DNA from: Cristatella mucedo | Lineage: Eukaryota > Bryozoa > Phylactolaemata > Cristatellidae | DNA length: 64,000 nt | NCBI GenBank assembly: GCA_009760855.2 | Contig: WPIO01000033.1 | Location: forward strand, 1,078,001 to 1,142,000 | Direction of reading: 5' to 3' | Part shown: piece after piece, positions 13,548 through 25,800 of the stretch | How the letters are laid out: each line of letters starts with the position of its first letter | Position numbering within the stretch: position 1 is the stretch's first letter | Position numbers and translations under genes: made by a program | Notes under the pieces: generated by a model | Databases searched by the model: none | Seen by the model: the letters and a program-made list of their open reading frames with translations, nothing else | What the model was told of the DNA's origin: nothing

Positions 13548-14535
13548 GATAATAATAATAATAATGCACTTGATAAAGCGCCGCCCTCAGAGAACTCAAT
13601 CTCTTTCTAGGCGCTTTACATTTACTGCAAAGGGAAATGCAATTGAATGGTGAGTGAAATCATGCTTGATAAACAAACAAAATGAATAATATGGTTAGGG
13701 GTGACATGCACACGGTCAGCATGCAAATGTGGTTAGTGGCAGCATGCACAGTGTCAGCATGCATAAGCACATCAAGGACGAATCGTAGGGACCCACTAAA
13801 TGCTGTCCTAAATAGGTGTGTTTTTAAGTTCTTTTTAAATGTGGTCAGGTCAGGAGATGTTGTGACGAAAGTCGGGAGGGAGTTCCAGGCTTTGGGAGCA
13901 TACGAACTAAATGCACGGTCTTCAAAGGATTTGAGGTTTGTACGAGGTATTTGTAGACTGTTGGATTCCGAAAAGCGGGTGGTACGATGCTTGGCCTGAT
14001 ATGCTGCTTGATGACAAACCAGTGCAGGTCGGTGAGAAGTGACGTAATGAGACAGTTGTGATGTTACATTTAGACCTACCTAGCTACAGAGTTTCGCACG
14101 AACTGTAAGTATGCCCAGGAAGACGTGCCTCAAGTGAGTTATGAAAGTCTAGTCGGGATGTCCCAAATGCATGGATCAGCTTGGATGTGATATCCTTATG
14201 TAAGCAGGCCTACATTTTTGCAACGGCACGAAGCTGAAAGTATGCTGACATTAATGTGAAGGTGACGTGCGTATCTAGTGAAAGGTCACTTTGAAGAGGA
14301 CACCCAAATTTCGTGCAGATGCAACAGAAAATATGCTGGTAGAGCCCATTTCGAGGGATAGTGTCCCCGATTTTTGAGTCACCACAGGTTTGCCCATGGC
14401 TAGTAAGTTGGTTTTATCGTCATTCAATTCGAGTAAATTTGCTGCCATCCAAGTGCTGATAAAAGTACATGCTGCAAAGGAGTTGAACATGCAGAAGGCA
14501 AGGAAGGATCAAACCACAGGTACAGCTGTGCCATC
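13548..14535 (-). mobile_element. LINE 3' half, degenerate, tandem to previous copy
   Basis: A second copy starting with (ATA)n at 13548 and the tail motif, same order of blocks as the copy at 12195, with TWMAANLLELNDDKTNLLAM-like sequence near 14400. It lies only about 100 bases from the previous copy in the same orientation. Confidence 0.75.
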
Positions 14536-15147
14536 TGTATTCAAATGAAAGTTTGATTGCTCGTTAATTCAAAGGATGCCTTGAACAGTTTAACCTCTCC
14601 ATAGAATTAAGTAAATACTTTCTCGTCTAGTCAGTCACAATTCAATCGCAGTCTTTCGCCCAATTACTGTTCACTACCTCGGCCTAGCTCCTTGTGTAGC
14701 CATTCCTCTCATTTGTCTTCACTTACTTCAGATGGGCGTTGCTTTCTGTAATAAAATTACGCCTCCCCCCGAAGCAGCTCGGCGAGCAAAAATATCCAGC
14801 CTACCACGGTTTCATTAAGTAGAAGGTGCCGATGCAAACGCGCATCCAAAGGCAGATCACACCACCTTTATATGATGGACTGAACGATCAGCTTGTGTCG
14901 CTTTAGAGAGCGATGGTGAAACTTCCGTCGCGAGACTAAAAGCGCTAGGCTGGTGTCTTTTTACTTTTACATTAAACTAGAGCAGTTTTTTAAGTGAATC
15001 ATTCGCTCCGGTTACATATTGTGGAGATCTCCGAGCAAACCGTGATGGAACCTGCTTCTGCTGCTTCCAGCTGCTGATCAGTTAAAATATATCTGTAATT
15101 ATTCCATAGCCAGGTCATTGTGGAAGGGACTATAATAGAGTTTCGGC
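14536..15147. other. Featureless spacer
   Basis: No coding signal or recognised repeat family seen between the LINE fragment and the 15148 frame. Confidence 0.35.
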
Positions 15148-15348
15148 CTAAACAAGACCGATTGTCGAGGTTACGGCGCCTGGGAAGCCTAGACGAGAAA
15201 CCTTGAACAGAAGGAGCTCCGGAGAATAAACCCTTACATCTTGCAAGCGTATTTTTCTAATGAGTCTATGATCTCCATAATCTAGCCAGCTCACATCCTC
15301 ATAAGCAAAGCGTATGGAAACCCCTCGCCTCAAGTACGTTGTCTGCAC
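15148..15348 (-). other. Unrecognised open frame, 66 residues
   Basis: The frame contains YEDVSWLDYGDHRLIRKIRL and is not made of simple or interspersed repeat. Its apparent first codon is GTG, so as a eukaryotic gene it would need an upstream exon. It lies just outside the left inverted repeat of the 15365-16143 unit. I do not recognise it. Confidence 0.15.
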
Positions 15349-15364
15349 GGAGCCTTTAGCATTT

Positions 15365-16143
15365 GAGCCCGATGGCGGTAACCCATGGTAACCCGGGTTC
15401 GCGAAGACTGCGTGTGATAACTACCTGAATATTGGTCCAAGTTATATGCAAATAGGCTAAAAATGTGGGGGTCGTCGGTTCTATTCGTCAGCAGAAAGAC
15501 GGCGATTTCGAAAACGATGATTTTTGTTTCGCAAGTTCACAGCGGCTTAGCAGGTCTAGGGCAAGGATCCAGGGGTCGATCACTAAATTTGAGCCTGTTT
15601 TTTTCGAGAAATGGCTCAAGATTTATGGCTGATTTGGGACAACCGCTGGAGCCTTCTTCGGGCGCCCCACAGAGCGTATTTGCACGTCCGGAGAACTTTT
15701 CTGCCACGAGTCTGCACCACATCGGATGCCGCCAATATTGTCGGGATCTTCGTCCTCACTACCAGCGATACTACCCATGCAAGCACTGGTGCCGTGATTC
15801 CAGACCTCCTGCATAATCTTTTCAGACCAGCGGGTGGCAATGAAGTTCCCGGGAAATGCTTCCAATAACTTGCACACCAGTTCAATTGCGTTGTTAAGAA
15901 CATTATTGGTAACATATTTTATATAGTCATTATAGCCAACCGTATCGCGCATCCTTTCATTGAGCTCTTTCGCACATAGTTTTTCAGATTGCTTCGACAT
16001 GATTCTGACAGTGCTGCTCTTGAATCAGGTCAACGGCGTTTTGGACTTATAACGCTATATATTTTAGAGCAGCTATCCGCAAAATAAATGATTGCGATTC
16101 TCCTTTCGGAAATTCGGTAACCCGGGTTGCTGCCATCAGGCTC
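15365..16143. mobile_element. 779-bp unit with 20-bp terminal inverted repeats, candidate small DNA transposon
   Basis: The left end GAGCCCGATGGCGGTAACCC (15365-15384) and the reverse complement of the right end (16124-16143) match at 17 of 20 positions. Both ends are flanked by ATTT in direct orientation (15361-15364 and 16144-16147), which looks like a 4-bp target duplication. An AACCCGGGTT palindrome sits near each end. The interior carries one 125-codon frame. Too small for a normal transposase gene, so if real it is non-autonomous. I do not recognise the family. Confidence 0.4.
15623..16000 (-). CDS. Hypothetical protein, 125 residues
   Basis: A true ATG starts a 125-codon frame, starting MSKQSEKLCAKELNERMRDT. 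Residues 1-66 look helical (VTNNVLNNAIELVCKLLEAF), residues 78-90 are acidic (SEDEDPDN) and the C-terminus is Pro/Lys-rich (GRPKKAPAVVPNQP). The helical pair with a central Pro has a faint resemblance to Dpy-30/RIIa dimerisation hairpins, which is a guess. The frame has no simple repeats or LINE similarity, unlike most long frames here. A TATATATTTT stretch about 50 bases upstream could serve as a TATA box. It lies within the inverted-repeat unit and downstream of the CEP131 3' end on the same strand. It may be an exon fragment rather than a whole gene. Confidence 0.4.
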   Translation of the reverse strand: MSKQSEKLCAKELNERMRDTVGYNDYIKYVTNNVLNNAIELVCKLLEAFPGNFIATRWSEKIMQEVWNHGTSACMGSIAGSEDEDPDNIGGIRCGADSWQKSSPDVQIRSVGRPKKAPAVVPNQP

Positions 16144-16429
16144 ATTTATCTAGCCATGATTATGGCTTGTTTCGGTAGCTGCAACTCGATCTGCCTTTAA
16201 CTACAGTCTGGCTTAAATGTAATTGGCTTTTGGCTTAAATGTAATTGGCTCAATCATCCGATATTGTACGATGGCAAATGCTGACTAAGCAAAAACAGCA
16301 GAGCCATTAAATGCTAGCAAGGTACGATTCCTCTCACCCTCACATGCTAGCACCAGGTGCATTTAAGTTATTGCAAACAAAAAACAATGTCTCGAGGAAA
16401 CAGGCAAACATTTAGCGGACAATGAGAGC

Positions 16430-17137
16430 AACTGCAGTCATCTTTTTATTCACAAAATCTCATATTCATCACAGTCATGGAAGAAAGCACCCGAGTGACG
16501 AGTGACACAGACGACAGCAAAGGCACAAAAACGTGCAAACAATTACAAGAGCAAGTATATCAAGCAGAATACGAGCGTTGGTCCTCGATCCAACAAGCAA
16601 ATGCAGCTGGCAGCACTGTCCACTTGCGTGGGTGGGTTAGTACTGCACACTTGCGTCGGCAGTACTACCCACCCACGAGCCACGTGAAGGAAATGGCCGA
16701 GAGTGTGCTGATACTTGCAGCTACAGCCAGCGGTCGTGGCTCCAGCCTCCGTAGAAATATAGGAAAAAAGAATGGCTCGGAAATTTTTTTGCGGCACCCT
16801 GCACTACGACGGGCTGGATGCTGTTGGACACTCGGGACTGCAGTGAGACATCGCGAATGTGTGTCTACCAGCATGCCGAAGTGTACTAGATTGGCCTGCA
16901 GCCTGAGGCAGCCGATCAGACCCTACTCACGAGGATCGAGGAGCATTTGCTAATACTTGTGAGATGGACTACACAAGTTCAACTGGAAGTGGAGGCTGTC
17001 TCTCCCTCTCCACGAGATCACGGTGGCTGCTGACCCACTCACAGTGATTGAGGCAACACCGCTCGACGCGAAACCAGACAGCTCGATGACAGCATTATTG
17101 GCTCCATGCCTTCTGGTGAACTGTAACTTCGCTGTGC
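16430..17137 (-). other. CEP131: CEP131 3' UTR with probable polyadenylation signal
   Basis: After the stop codon there is about 700 nt with no conserved coding signal. On the minus strand an AATAAA hexamer lies at 16450-16445, the first good poly(A) signal I see below the stop. The actual cleavage site is unknown. Confidence 0.5.
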
Positions 17138-17282
17138 CTACTTCTTTCCGCCACCACCGAGAAGCTGTTTTCGCTGCTGCTCGAGCAATCCCTCCAGGTG
17201 GTCGGCGCGCTTCACAGCTGCCTGGTATTGCTGCTTCAGCTGTGCCATAACCTCCTCTTTCTTGACGATAGCTTGTTTTACC
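17138..17282 (-). CDS. CEP131: CEP131 coding exon 15 (stop codon)
   Basis: 145 nt entering in phase 2 after TTCCAG. The peptide VKQAIVKKEEVMAQLKQQYQ, then AAVKRADHLEGLLEQQRKQ, is the conserved C-terminus; it ends in a short Gly run and two Lys before a TAG stop at 17140-17138. Confidence 0.95.
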
Positions 17283-19961
17283 CTGGAATTGAAAGCAGTG
17301 GAACATAGCAGAAATCCCAGCGAATTCATCACAGGCTAGGGCTTGCATCGTGCTGGAAGCCAACATCATCATAGAAAATGAATGTGACATTGTTACGGAC
17401 ACCATACAGGTACGGGTGGTTGTCATGCCTTATTACCAGCAACTGTCAAGTACATAGAAGAAAATGAGATCTCTCAGGGTGCTATAAAGATGTTTGGTTA
17501 TTATTATTGCATTACCGGTGGGACGCTAGGAAAACGATTTATCTATTTTCAACAACAACGGCATGTGAACCTTGGCACAGGTCATCAGCACTCATCTACT
17601 AAGTCACATTGGGCAGTGGTGGCCCAGGAGGTAAGGTGCTTGCCCTTCACGACCGAGGTCGTAGGTTCGAATCCTCCAGTGGGCGACCCTTTATTGCCAA
17701 CTGCGAGTGGTGGTGATAGCCGCTAAGACTCTTCCATCACTATACAAATGGAGCTGTTAATTAGCTAATATATATATATATATATTAGCTAATTATATAT
17801 ATATATATATATATTAGCTAATTATATATATATATATATATCAAATGTGCTGGTTTGGTCTAGCGGTTAAGGTGCTTGCCCCGACCAAGGTCTGACTGAG
17901 GTCATGGGCTCGAGCCCCGAGGCGTATGTGAAGCGCCTGAATAGAGATTAAGTTCTCTTGGGACGCTATATAAATGAATTATATATTTTTATACCACAAC
18001 AATACAACCAACTGCATATGTACGGCTTAAAAACAACGGGTATTATTTTGATTGGTGGCCAAACAAGTTAAGTGTATCAACTTGCCAAAGTCTCTTGGAA
18101 TAACTTGTGATCAATGGAAGCACTTGATTCGAGTATTTTCGAGTGTCAACTGCTTCAATGATAGGCATGGTTTGACCGTGTATAACAACAGTTCATCAAC
18201 TGGAGAATTTAATGGTAGAATGTGACCATGACGGCTGGTTAGCAGCTTCGGCAGCTTTATCTTGATCCTGATGGCTATCGAAGATGGTGAAAGAGTGGTT
18301 GACTAATGGCTCAGATTAGTTCCACTAACTTCACTTCTGTAGGTTAGCCACTCCTTAACTTGGACTTGAAGGCTTTTCGCTGGGTAGTGGCAACACCAGC
18401 TACTCTATACAGAATAGAGGCAGCCACACACACACTATCAGGAAAACGTATTTAATGTCATAGGGCGTTGCACACCCACCAGGTCTATCCTATCATAAGG
18501 AGACAGCATAGCATCCACAGTTTTTATTGTCAATCTCACAGCTGCTCCCTCCTGTTACATGCCACCAAGCACAGTGGCAGTTTTCGGAGCTGTACACCTC
18601 TCCGAGGGTGGGCCAATGACAATGGACGTGCTGTCACTGCCGGCCGTGACGAGCAGCCTTAATCATGGTCGTGTGGCCCCACTGGCTGGCAGGGTGCTAA
18701 TGAGTGCAGCTTCTTGACAGCTAGTAACCTAGTACGGCCCCGAGGTCGGAGGCCCACCAGTGCCCGGGGGCAGGCAAAGGGCTCCCTCCCTCAAGTCCAA
18801 ACCCGACCCAAAACGGAAGCGCCGTCGACGACACGATCGAGCACGGCTGAGGTAAGCGTGCCAAATGTTATTAGCACAAGCAACACAAACACTGACCACA
18901 GCTTGGCCACAGCCCAGTGTGGTGTGTGCAATGCTAGTCAATTATTAAGTTAACAAGCCCAGCTGAGACTGCAGAGCTTGAGCCTCTAGTGCTGCCTGCT
19001 GGATGAAGCAAGAAAAACGCTGCCAGGGCCACGCTCGGGCAGCCACGTTCTCACTGCAGGAACTGGTCAGCTGTGCATGTGCCTCGGTAATATTAACAAA
19101 GATATTTTTCGAGCTTTCATGAATGCCCAAAGGAAGTAAATGACGTGGAGCAACTAAAGTTGCATGTTGGACCTCAGGCTCTTAGCAGGCGGTGCTGGCA
19201 AAGATAGGACTCATGTTTGCTGCGGCACCATGACTGCCAACCATCAAAACCGTCATCATTATGGCAAAAGTCACACGTAATCAAAAGTAACTGCCACACA
19301 TACACACACATGTAATAGCTACCTACATGTATGTCATATTGACCATCTCTGTCTCTGTCTCTCTTCTTTCCCTACCATTCCTGGGCTTTTTTTATAGCTT
19401 AAAAAGCACTTTCTCGGCAGGCCTTAAGTTTCAACAGAAAGTGGAGTGTTGCAGTGAATCGCTTTCGTAAGCTGCCAGGTTCTCCCGGACCTACTGTCTC
19501 TACCAGTGTCCGGACTTCCACTATCACTCACCCCTGCTTGTCTTCAGCAGGCATGCGTTTGGGTGGTGGCAGCTTGCCGTGTTTGCATGGCGACAAACAC
19601 CCAAGCGGCTGCTTCACCTTCCCCGGTGCCAGCCACGTAGGGCCCACATTTCTTATGGATAAAACGTCTCCGATAATAACTTCAGTCAGTGAACCAACAC
19701 AATTTACTATGCGAAACACCAACAACCTATCCTTGGCTTATTAGCAAACTGCAGAGATCTATAGGCCGTGACAGCGGCACTGGCACAGACATCTCCAGCA
19801 CTGGCACGAATAGTATCCTACAGTGCAGCTCCGTAGCCCCGACCCTGTAGACCAATTGAGCTAATGGAAGTCATTTTGAAGGGAACCAGGAACGGTTGCA
19901 GTAGGTACTTGGCTGCTGTGAGACCAATTGTGTACCCCTATAACTAAAATTCGATCGACGA

Positions 19962-20044
<83 letters not shown>

Positions 20045-21802
20045 AAACACGTACATCTGTATGTATGAAACGAATGCATACAGAGCAAAATAGGTCATTT
20101 CTAGGATAAGAATAACTAGCTATTAACACTCTTAATCATATCTCATTTGACAGATGCAGCAGGGGGAACAGCCAGAGCACTGCATCAAAACTGCAGCACT
20201 CGACCGTGCAGTAAGCATAAGCAAGCAAGGTATTCATGGAAAGTGTGATTTCAATGCAGCTCTTGTGGGCAGGACACGAGCTGCATTCGGTGGCAAATGC
20301 AACGTAGCAGTGCACAGCAGACGGAGGCGGGCATGGTCGCACACTTGGCATTTCAGAAAGTGATTTCGGGCTTTAATCCGGCAATGTCAGCCATGCGATG
20401 AAACTAGAGTTGAGCAGAAATGCTCTTAAGTCCTTGGCGACCAGTCTTACTCTGTGGCACGATGTAAGTCCTTATAGTTGTTTACGCTCACAATAAGTTT
20501 ACCGAGCTGTCTTTATGTAAGAGAACGCAATATCGTGCCAAGCCAGCGTGCAAAAGTGGCTACTCTGCATTAATGCAATTCCGTCCCACAGAAATGGTAA
20601 ATCATTACTGCTATTATTGTTGATTTTATTATTGCTATTATTCTGACCGGTGAGCAAAGCTCTCGGCGGCAGAGTTTGCTGAGTTGCCGGCGAGCGAAAC
20701 GCACAGCTGAGCAGGCGCCGGGTTCTGCGCTCGCTCGAGCGAGGCTGGCTCACCTCTTGTGCACTTCCTCCATCTCCTCTTCCTTGCTTTTCTGCGCCAC
20801 GTCAACGTCGAGCTTCATGCGCTCGATCTCTAGCTTGTGCTTGGACCTGAGCTCGGCCATGTCCTGCTTCACGCGTCGGTTCTCCTCCTCGGTGGCCACC
20901 AGGCGGTCGGCGAACTCCTGCCGCACGACCTCCTGCACCTGGTCCCTTTCGCGATACAGCTTCTCCGACATCTGACGGACACGTAACGAACGGCACTCGT
21001 CAGAATGCACGGCCAACGGCAGGGGGGGTGAGTAAGTGAGGTGCCTTCCGGCAGACTGCTGGATGAAAGCGCTAGATTTTCCGAGTCACTGTGTGTGGCA
21101 TGTGCATAAATAAAATAAATCAATCCTAGCTGATTTAACAGCCTCTTTTTGTATGGCGACAGAAGAGCCTTGACGGCTATCACCACCGCTTGCAGCTGCG
21201 ATAAAGGATCGCCCACCACAGGATTCGAACCCGCAACCTCGGGGTCGAGGTCGTGAAAAGCAACCACCTTACCTAGTGAGCCATTACGGTGCTCTCGCAT
21301 TCACCACTTGCTCGTGCCCAAAAAGTAATAATAATACATTTATATATATCCTCAGAGAACTGAATCTCTTTCTAGGCACTTTACAGATGCTGCATAGAAA
21401 GCATCACATCGGCAAGAGGAATAGTCGTACGAGGTATGGCTAAACGATTATAACGAAAATAACGACCCGACCAAGGTCTGGCCGAGGTCGTGGGCTCGAG
21501 GCATATGTGGAGTGCCTGAATAGAGATTCTTAGGACACTTTACAAATGAATTATATATAAGGATAAATCACAAAGACCCACTAAGTGCTATATGAGAAAG
21601 AAGGCCACTAACGCAGAAGGCAGACATGCAAGAAGTCCAACACACGACTCTCACTCGGGGCCTGGGTTTCGAAACTAGAAAGTCGCGTGTCTAGCCACTC
21701 GAAGCATACCGTTGGAGCTCGAGAACGAGGAACAAGAACGAAAACGAGAAGGCAGCCGTGAGGCGATCGCCCTTCGAACAACAGCGTGGGCCAACAGAGC
21801 GA

Positions 21803-21852
<50 letters not shown>

Positions 21853-22778
21853 CCTTCTTGACGTCGTCAATCTCGTGATCTTTCTGCTTGAGCAGTGCGC
21901 GACAGCGTTCGAGCTCGGCGCCGACATCCACCAGCTTGGCCTTGGCTTCGCCATACTTCTCCGCGGCCTGCCTCTCCGAGCGCTCCAGCTCGGCCATCTC
22001 GCTCTCGTACTTGTCCCTGACGCGCCTGCACGAAGCAACAGCAATCAAAGCCGCTCATCGGCTGACGGACTGCCGACTGAGGTGTTCGAGCCACCACTCT
22101 CCGGCTCGCTAGGTGGCAGGCCCCGGCACAGGTCGCAGCAGCAACGGCAAAATCGCGAGCTGCTTGCTAGTGAACGCGGCATTGGCAGGGTGAACGAGGT
22201 GGTAGGGGCGCGAGCCGGCACACGCTGAGCGACATGAAAGGACTGGGGTGCGACGGCCCGCCCCTGCAGGCGTGCTCACTCACTTGATCTTATTCTCGGC
22301 GGCACGCTCCGACTCCTCGCGTGCCGTGGCAGCATCGTCCTCGAGGCGCGCTATGACCAGCTCGATCTCCTTGTCGCGCTCGCGACGCACCTGCTCCTTG
22401 AGCTCTCGCTCTCGCTGCGCCAGCCACGCCTCCTGCTTCTTCAGCACGTTCTGCTCCCAAGCCTCGCGCTCGACCGCCTGCCGCTCCTTCAGCTCCTGCA
22501 GCTCGGTCTGGGAGGACACAAAGCAGACCCTGCTCAGCAAGGAGCCCTGCTGCTGCCTGCTGCTACCGCCACTAGTCATTTAGTGGAGCCACTGAAAGTC
22601 AGGAGTGGCGAAGCGCTTTTGCAAAACGATATTCTGACGTGCGACGAGAGCGTAATCGAGCACTTTCACAGCTCGGCCTAAACGTGCTTGCTTAGCAAGT
22701 GGGCAGAGTCTAAAGTACCAACCAGTACCAATCCCCTTCCATAAAAGGGTCGGTGTTGCCGTGCTGCAGTTCGAACAG

Positions 22779-22860
<82 letters not shown>

Positions 22861-25800
22861 CGCTAAGAGGCAGCAAGTCTGCAAGGGGTGCCGTGTGTCG
22901 TGGGCCACGGTGAGTCTAGAAAAGAAAAATTATGGCTACGATTTTGTACAATTCTCGTTTACGACCCTGGAAACAGAGGTTTTCAATGATCGATACTTGG
23001 CTGACTGCTGCAGCAGCAGCCACTATGCCGACTTGCAGAGAGAGCAAAATAAATCGTCGCATTTTATAAATGCCATTAAAGATAATCACAGAATGTTAAC
23101 TGTTGCTCCAAGACGTGCAGTTCACAAGCCTCGAATCAGTATGTATCAGGCTGTAGCAAAATTCCCTCTCGCAGCCCCCCAATATGAATGCAGCTGATCG
23201 ATGGTTCGAGAATTGAACCGTTGATCTAGACTAGATCCGATTCGGTCATCACACTTGAGTTAAAAGATGCATTTGGGCCCAGTTACGCCAAGAAACCTAG
23301 CGATACACGTCGAACAAGCAACAGGCAGCAAGCAAGTCGAGCACAGAAGCTCGAAGAGCAAAGTCACTTCGAGCTTCGAGTCAAAGGTCACGACTGCAGC
23401 CATTGCTACAAGCGATTCCACCACCCTGGGCGACGACGACGGTGGCGGTGCGCAGGTGACTCTAGACTTTTGACCTTGGTCTAGCTGAGACCGGCTGAGA
23501 TGCCGAGCGAGTGACATTGCACGACAGATCGCTGCTAAGGCGTCACCATTACCCGTAGCAAGCCCGGCGGAGCGCAGCGGTGGTGCGACAGCGTCCCCCC
23601 CCCCCGATATCGCCACCTTTGCAGCACCACACAGACAGTGCAGTCTGTCCGACCAGCTCGGGAGCATGCAGCGCTCAGTCGTGTGCTCCACAGGCAGCAG
23701 CCGCTGCGAATCTCACCGCGTGCCGGCGCTCCTGCTCCTCGCGAGCCTTCTCGTATTCGGCCCTCGAGGCGGCAGCGGCGTAGGCTTGCGAGTCCTCGCC
23801 CTGCCGCAGCAGCTTGTCCATGTCGGCGCGCTGCCGGCTGGCCTGTTGCGCCAGCCTCTCCTTCTCCTCTTGGACCTCGGCGTACAGGCGTCGCCGCTGC
23901 TGCTGGTATGCCTCCTCCTCTGCCTGCAGCTGCTTCTCATACCTGAGCAAGTGCGCAGGTGCTTAGCAACTAAGCGACTAAGGGCGAGGGATGGACGGCA
24001 GAGAGGGAGGGGGAGGTTCGGGCAGCGCCGCCGCCGAGGCTGACCTCTGCGCCGAGGCTTCGCGCTCTCGCTGGCACGCCAGCTCCTTCTCCTTGGCCAG
24101 CTGGTCGCGCAGCTGCTCCGTCATGTCGACGTAGCGCTGGCCGGCACGCTCGTCCGCCTGCAGCAGCTCGGCCTCGTGCGCTGCTCGCAGCTGCTTCAGC
24201 TCCGACTTGTGCTTGCCGATGAGCCGCTGGATTTCCGGCTCGAGACCCTTGACCGTCATCTCCTGCTCAGGAGGAGGAGGACAGAGGAGAGCAGACGAAA
24301 TGAGCCGCCGGCAGACGAGGGTGGGGAAGGTGTGAGAGATGCAGCCGCCACCGGACCGAACCGCACGCGCGGTGGCTGCAGCATTGGGGCGAGAGCGACA
24401 CGGTGGGACTCGAAGCAGCTGCAGCTGCAAATGCCCTGGCGAGGTCATCTATTTGAGCCAGCCCTGCTCGCCCCACTGCGCGAGAAGGCTGCATGAAAGT
24501 AATGAATGACAGCACACTTGCATCCTTCCGATCAACTAGAGCTCGCCCCTCGCCTTCACGGTCCTTCCCTTTCCGACCTTTTGCTTCCCGATCATTCCTT
24601 TTCCGATCCTTTCCCGGGCGCACTCGAAGGCCTCATCACATGCCACTCAGCACCCGAACAGCAGGAGAGAGAGGGAGAGAGAGGGATAGAAAAAGAGAAA
24701 ACGAGTGAGAGAGAGAGAAAAGCTGTGCGCAACTACTGCTGGCAAGCTTCGCGGAGTGGCCCGAAGGTCAAGGAAGTGTTTAGGAGCAGGCTGCCGAAGC
24801 AGCTGGGGACCGGGCAGTCGATCCACTTGAGGTAGGAGAGAACACGCACCTTGATCTTCTTTGTCTTCTCTTCGATCCACTTCTCACGCTTGAGCTTCTC
24901 CGACGCGGCGAGCACCTCCTTGGTCTTGGTCAGCTCGGCTGCGTGGCCGTCTTCCAGCGCTCGAATTTTGTCCACGTATTTCTTCTCCATCTGCTTGAAG
25001 TCCTTTACCAGTTGCTCGCACTTTTCCGTCAACCCTTTCTTGTCATCTATGAGCTACGCGACGACAAATGAAAGGTGAGCAGCCGTCCGAGTGGCAGCAG
25101 CGATGCGGTAGCGCTCGGGACTGTGGCAGCCGAGCGCTGCTGGGGGGGGATTGACGGGCGGACGCTGCATGCTACAGCGAGCCACTGCATGGTGGCGTGA
25201 GACAGCTTGCCGGCGTGCCTGGTCTATGAACGACAGGTGCCGCTTGATCGTCTCTTCGTACTCGTCCTTTTGCACGCTCAGGCGCTTCTTCATCTCCTTT
25301 TCTGTCTCCTTGGCATGTCTTATTGTCAGCTCGCGCTGCTGATTCTGCAACAACGGGAAGCTGCTGTCAGCTGCTAGCAGACAGCCAGGTAGAGGCAGCA
25401 GCAAACTCGAGCAGCAACATTGGCCACGCATCATCAAGCACACATCCGCAGCCCAGCCCACTCTCCATGCACCGTAGGCACCGTAGGCCACTGCTGCCTC
25501 ACGTGCCAGCTACGGTATGGATGCGCCGCCCGCGCAGAACTTGCACTCGTTAGGCCCTGCTGCACAGTGGCTCCCGGTCTTGCTTATCGGTCTCGGCTTG
25601 AGCAGCCACCGCCCCCTCCTGACCGCTTGCCAGACCAAAGGCACGATGCTGGATGAGACAATTGAGTCCCTGCTCCAATGGCAAGCAGTGGCACTTGCCC
25701 GAGATGGCTGCGACTAGATCGGTTAACTTTGTTCAATAACAAAAATCTGCTTGCATTGCCAGTCACTACATTCGTTTAGTTTTTAAGTTCAGAAGCTATA

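Noticed and set aside
16477-16953. 159-codon plus-strand frame
   Set aside because: Lies over the CEP131 3' UTR on the opposite strand and has no recognisable motif.
17852-17930. tRNA gene
   Set aside because: A and B boxes are present but there is no cloverleaf with a plausible anticodon arm, and similar heads recur with the same body: a SINE.
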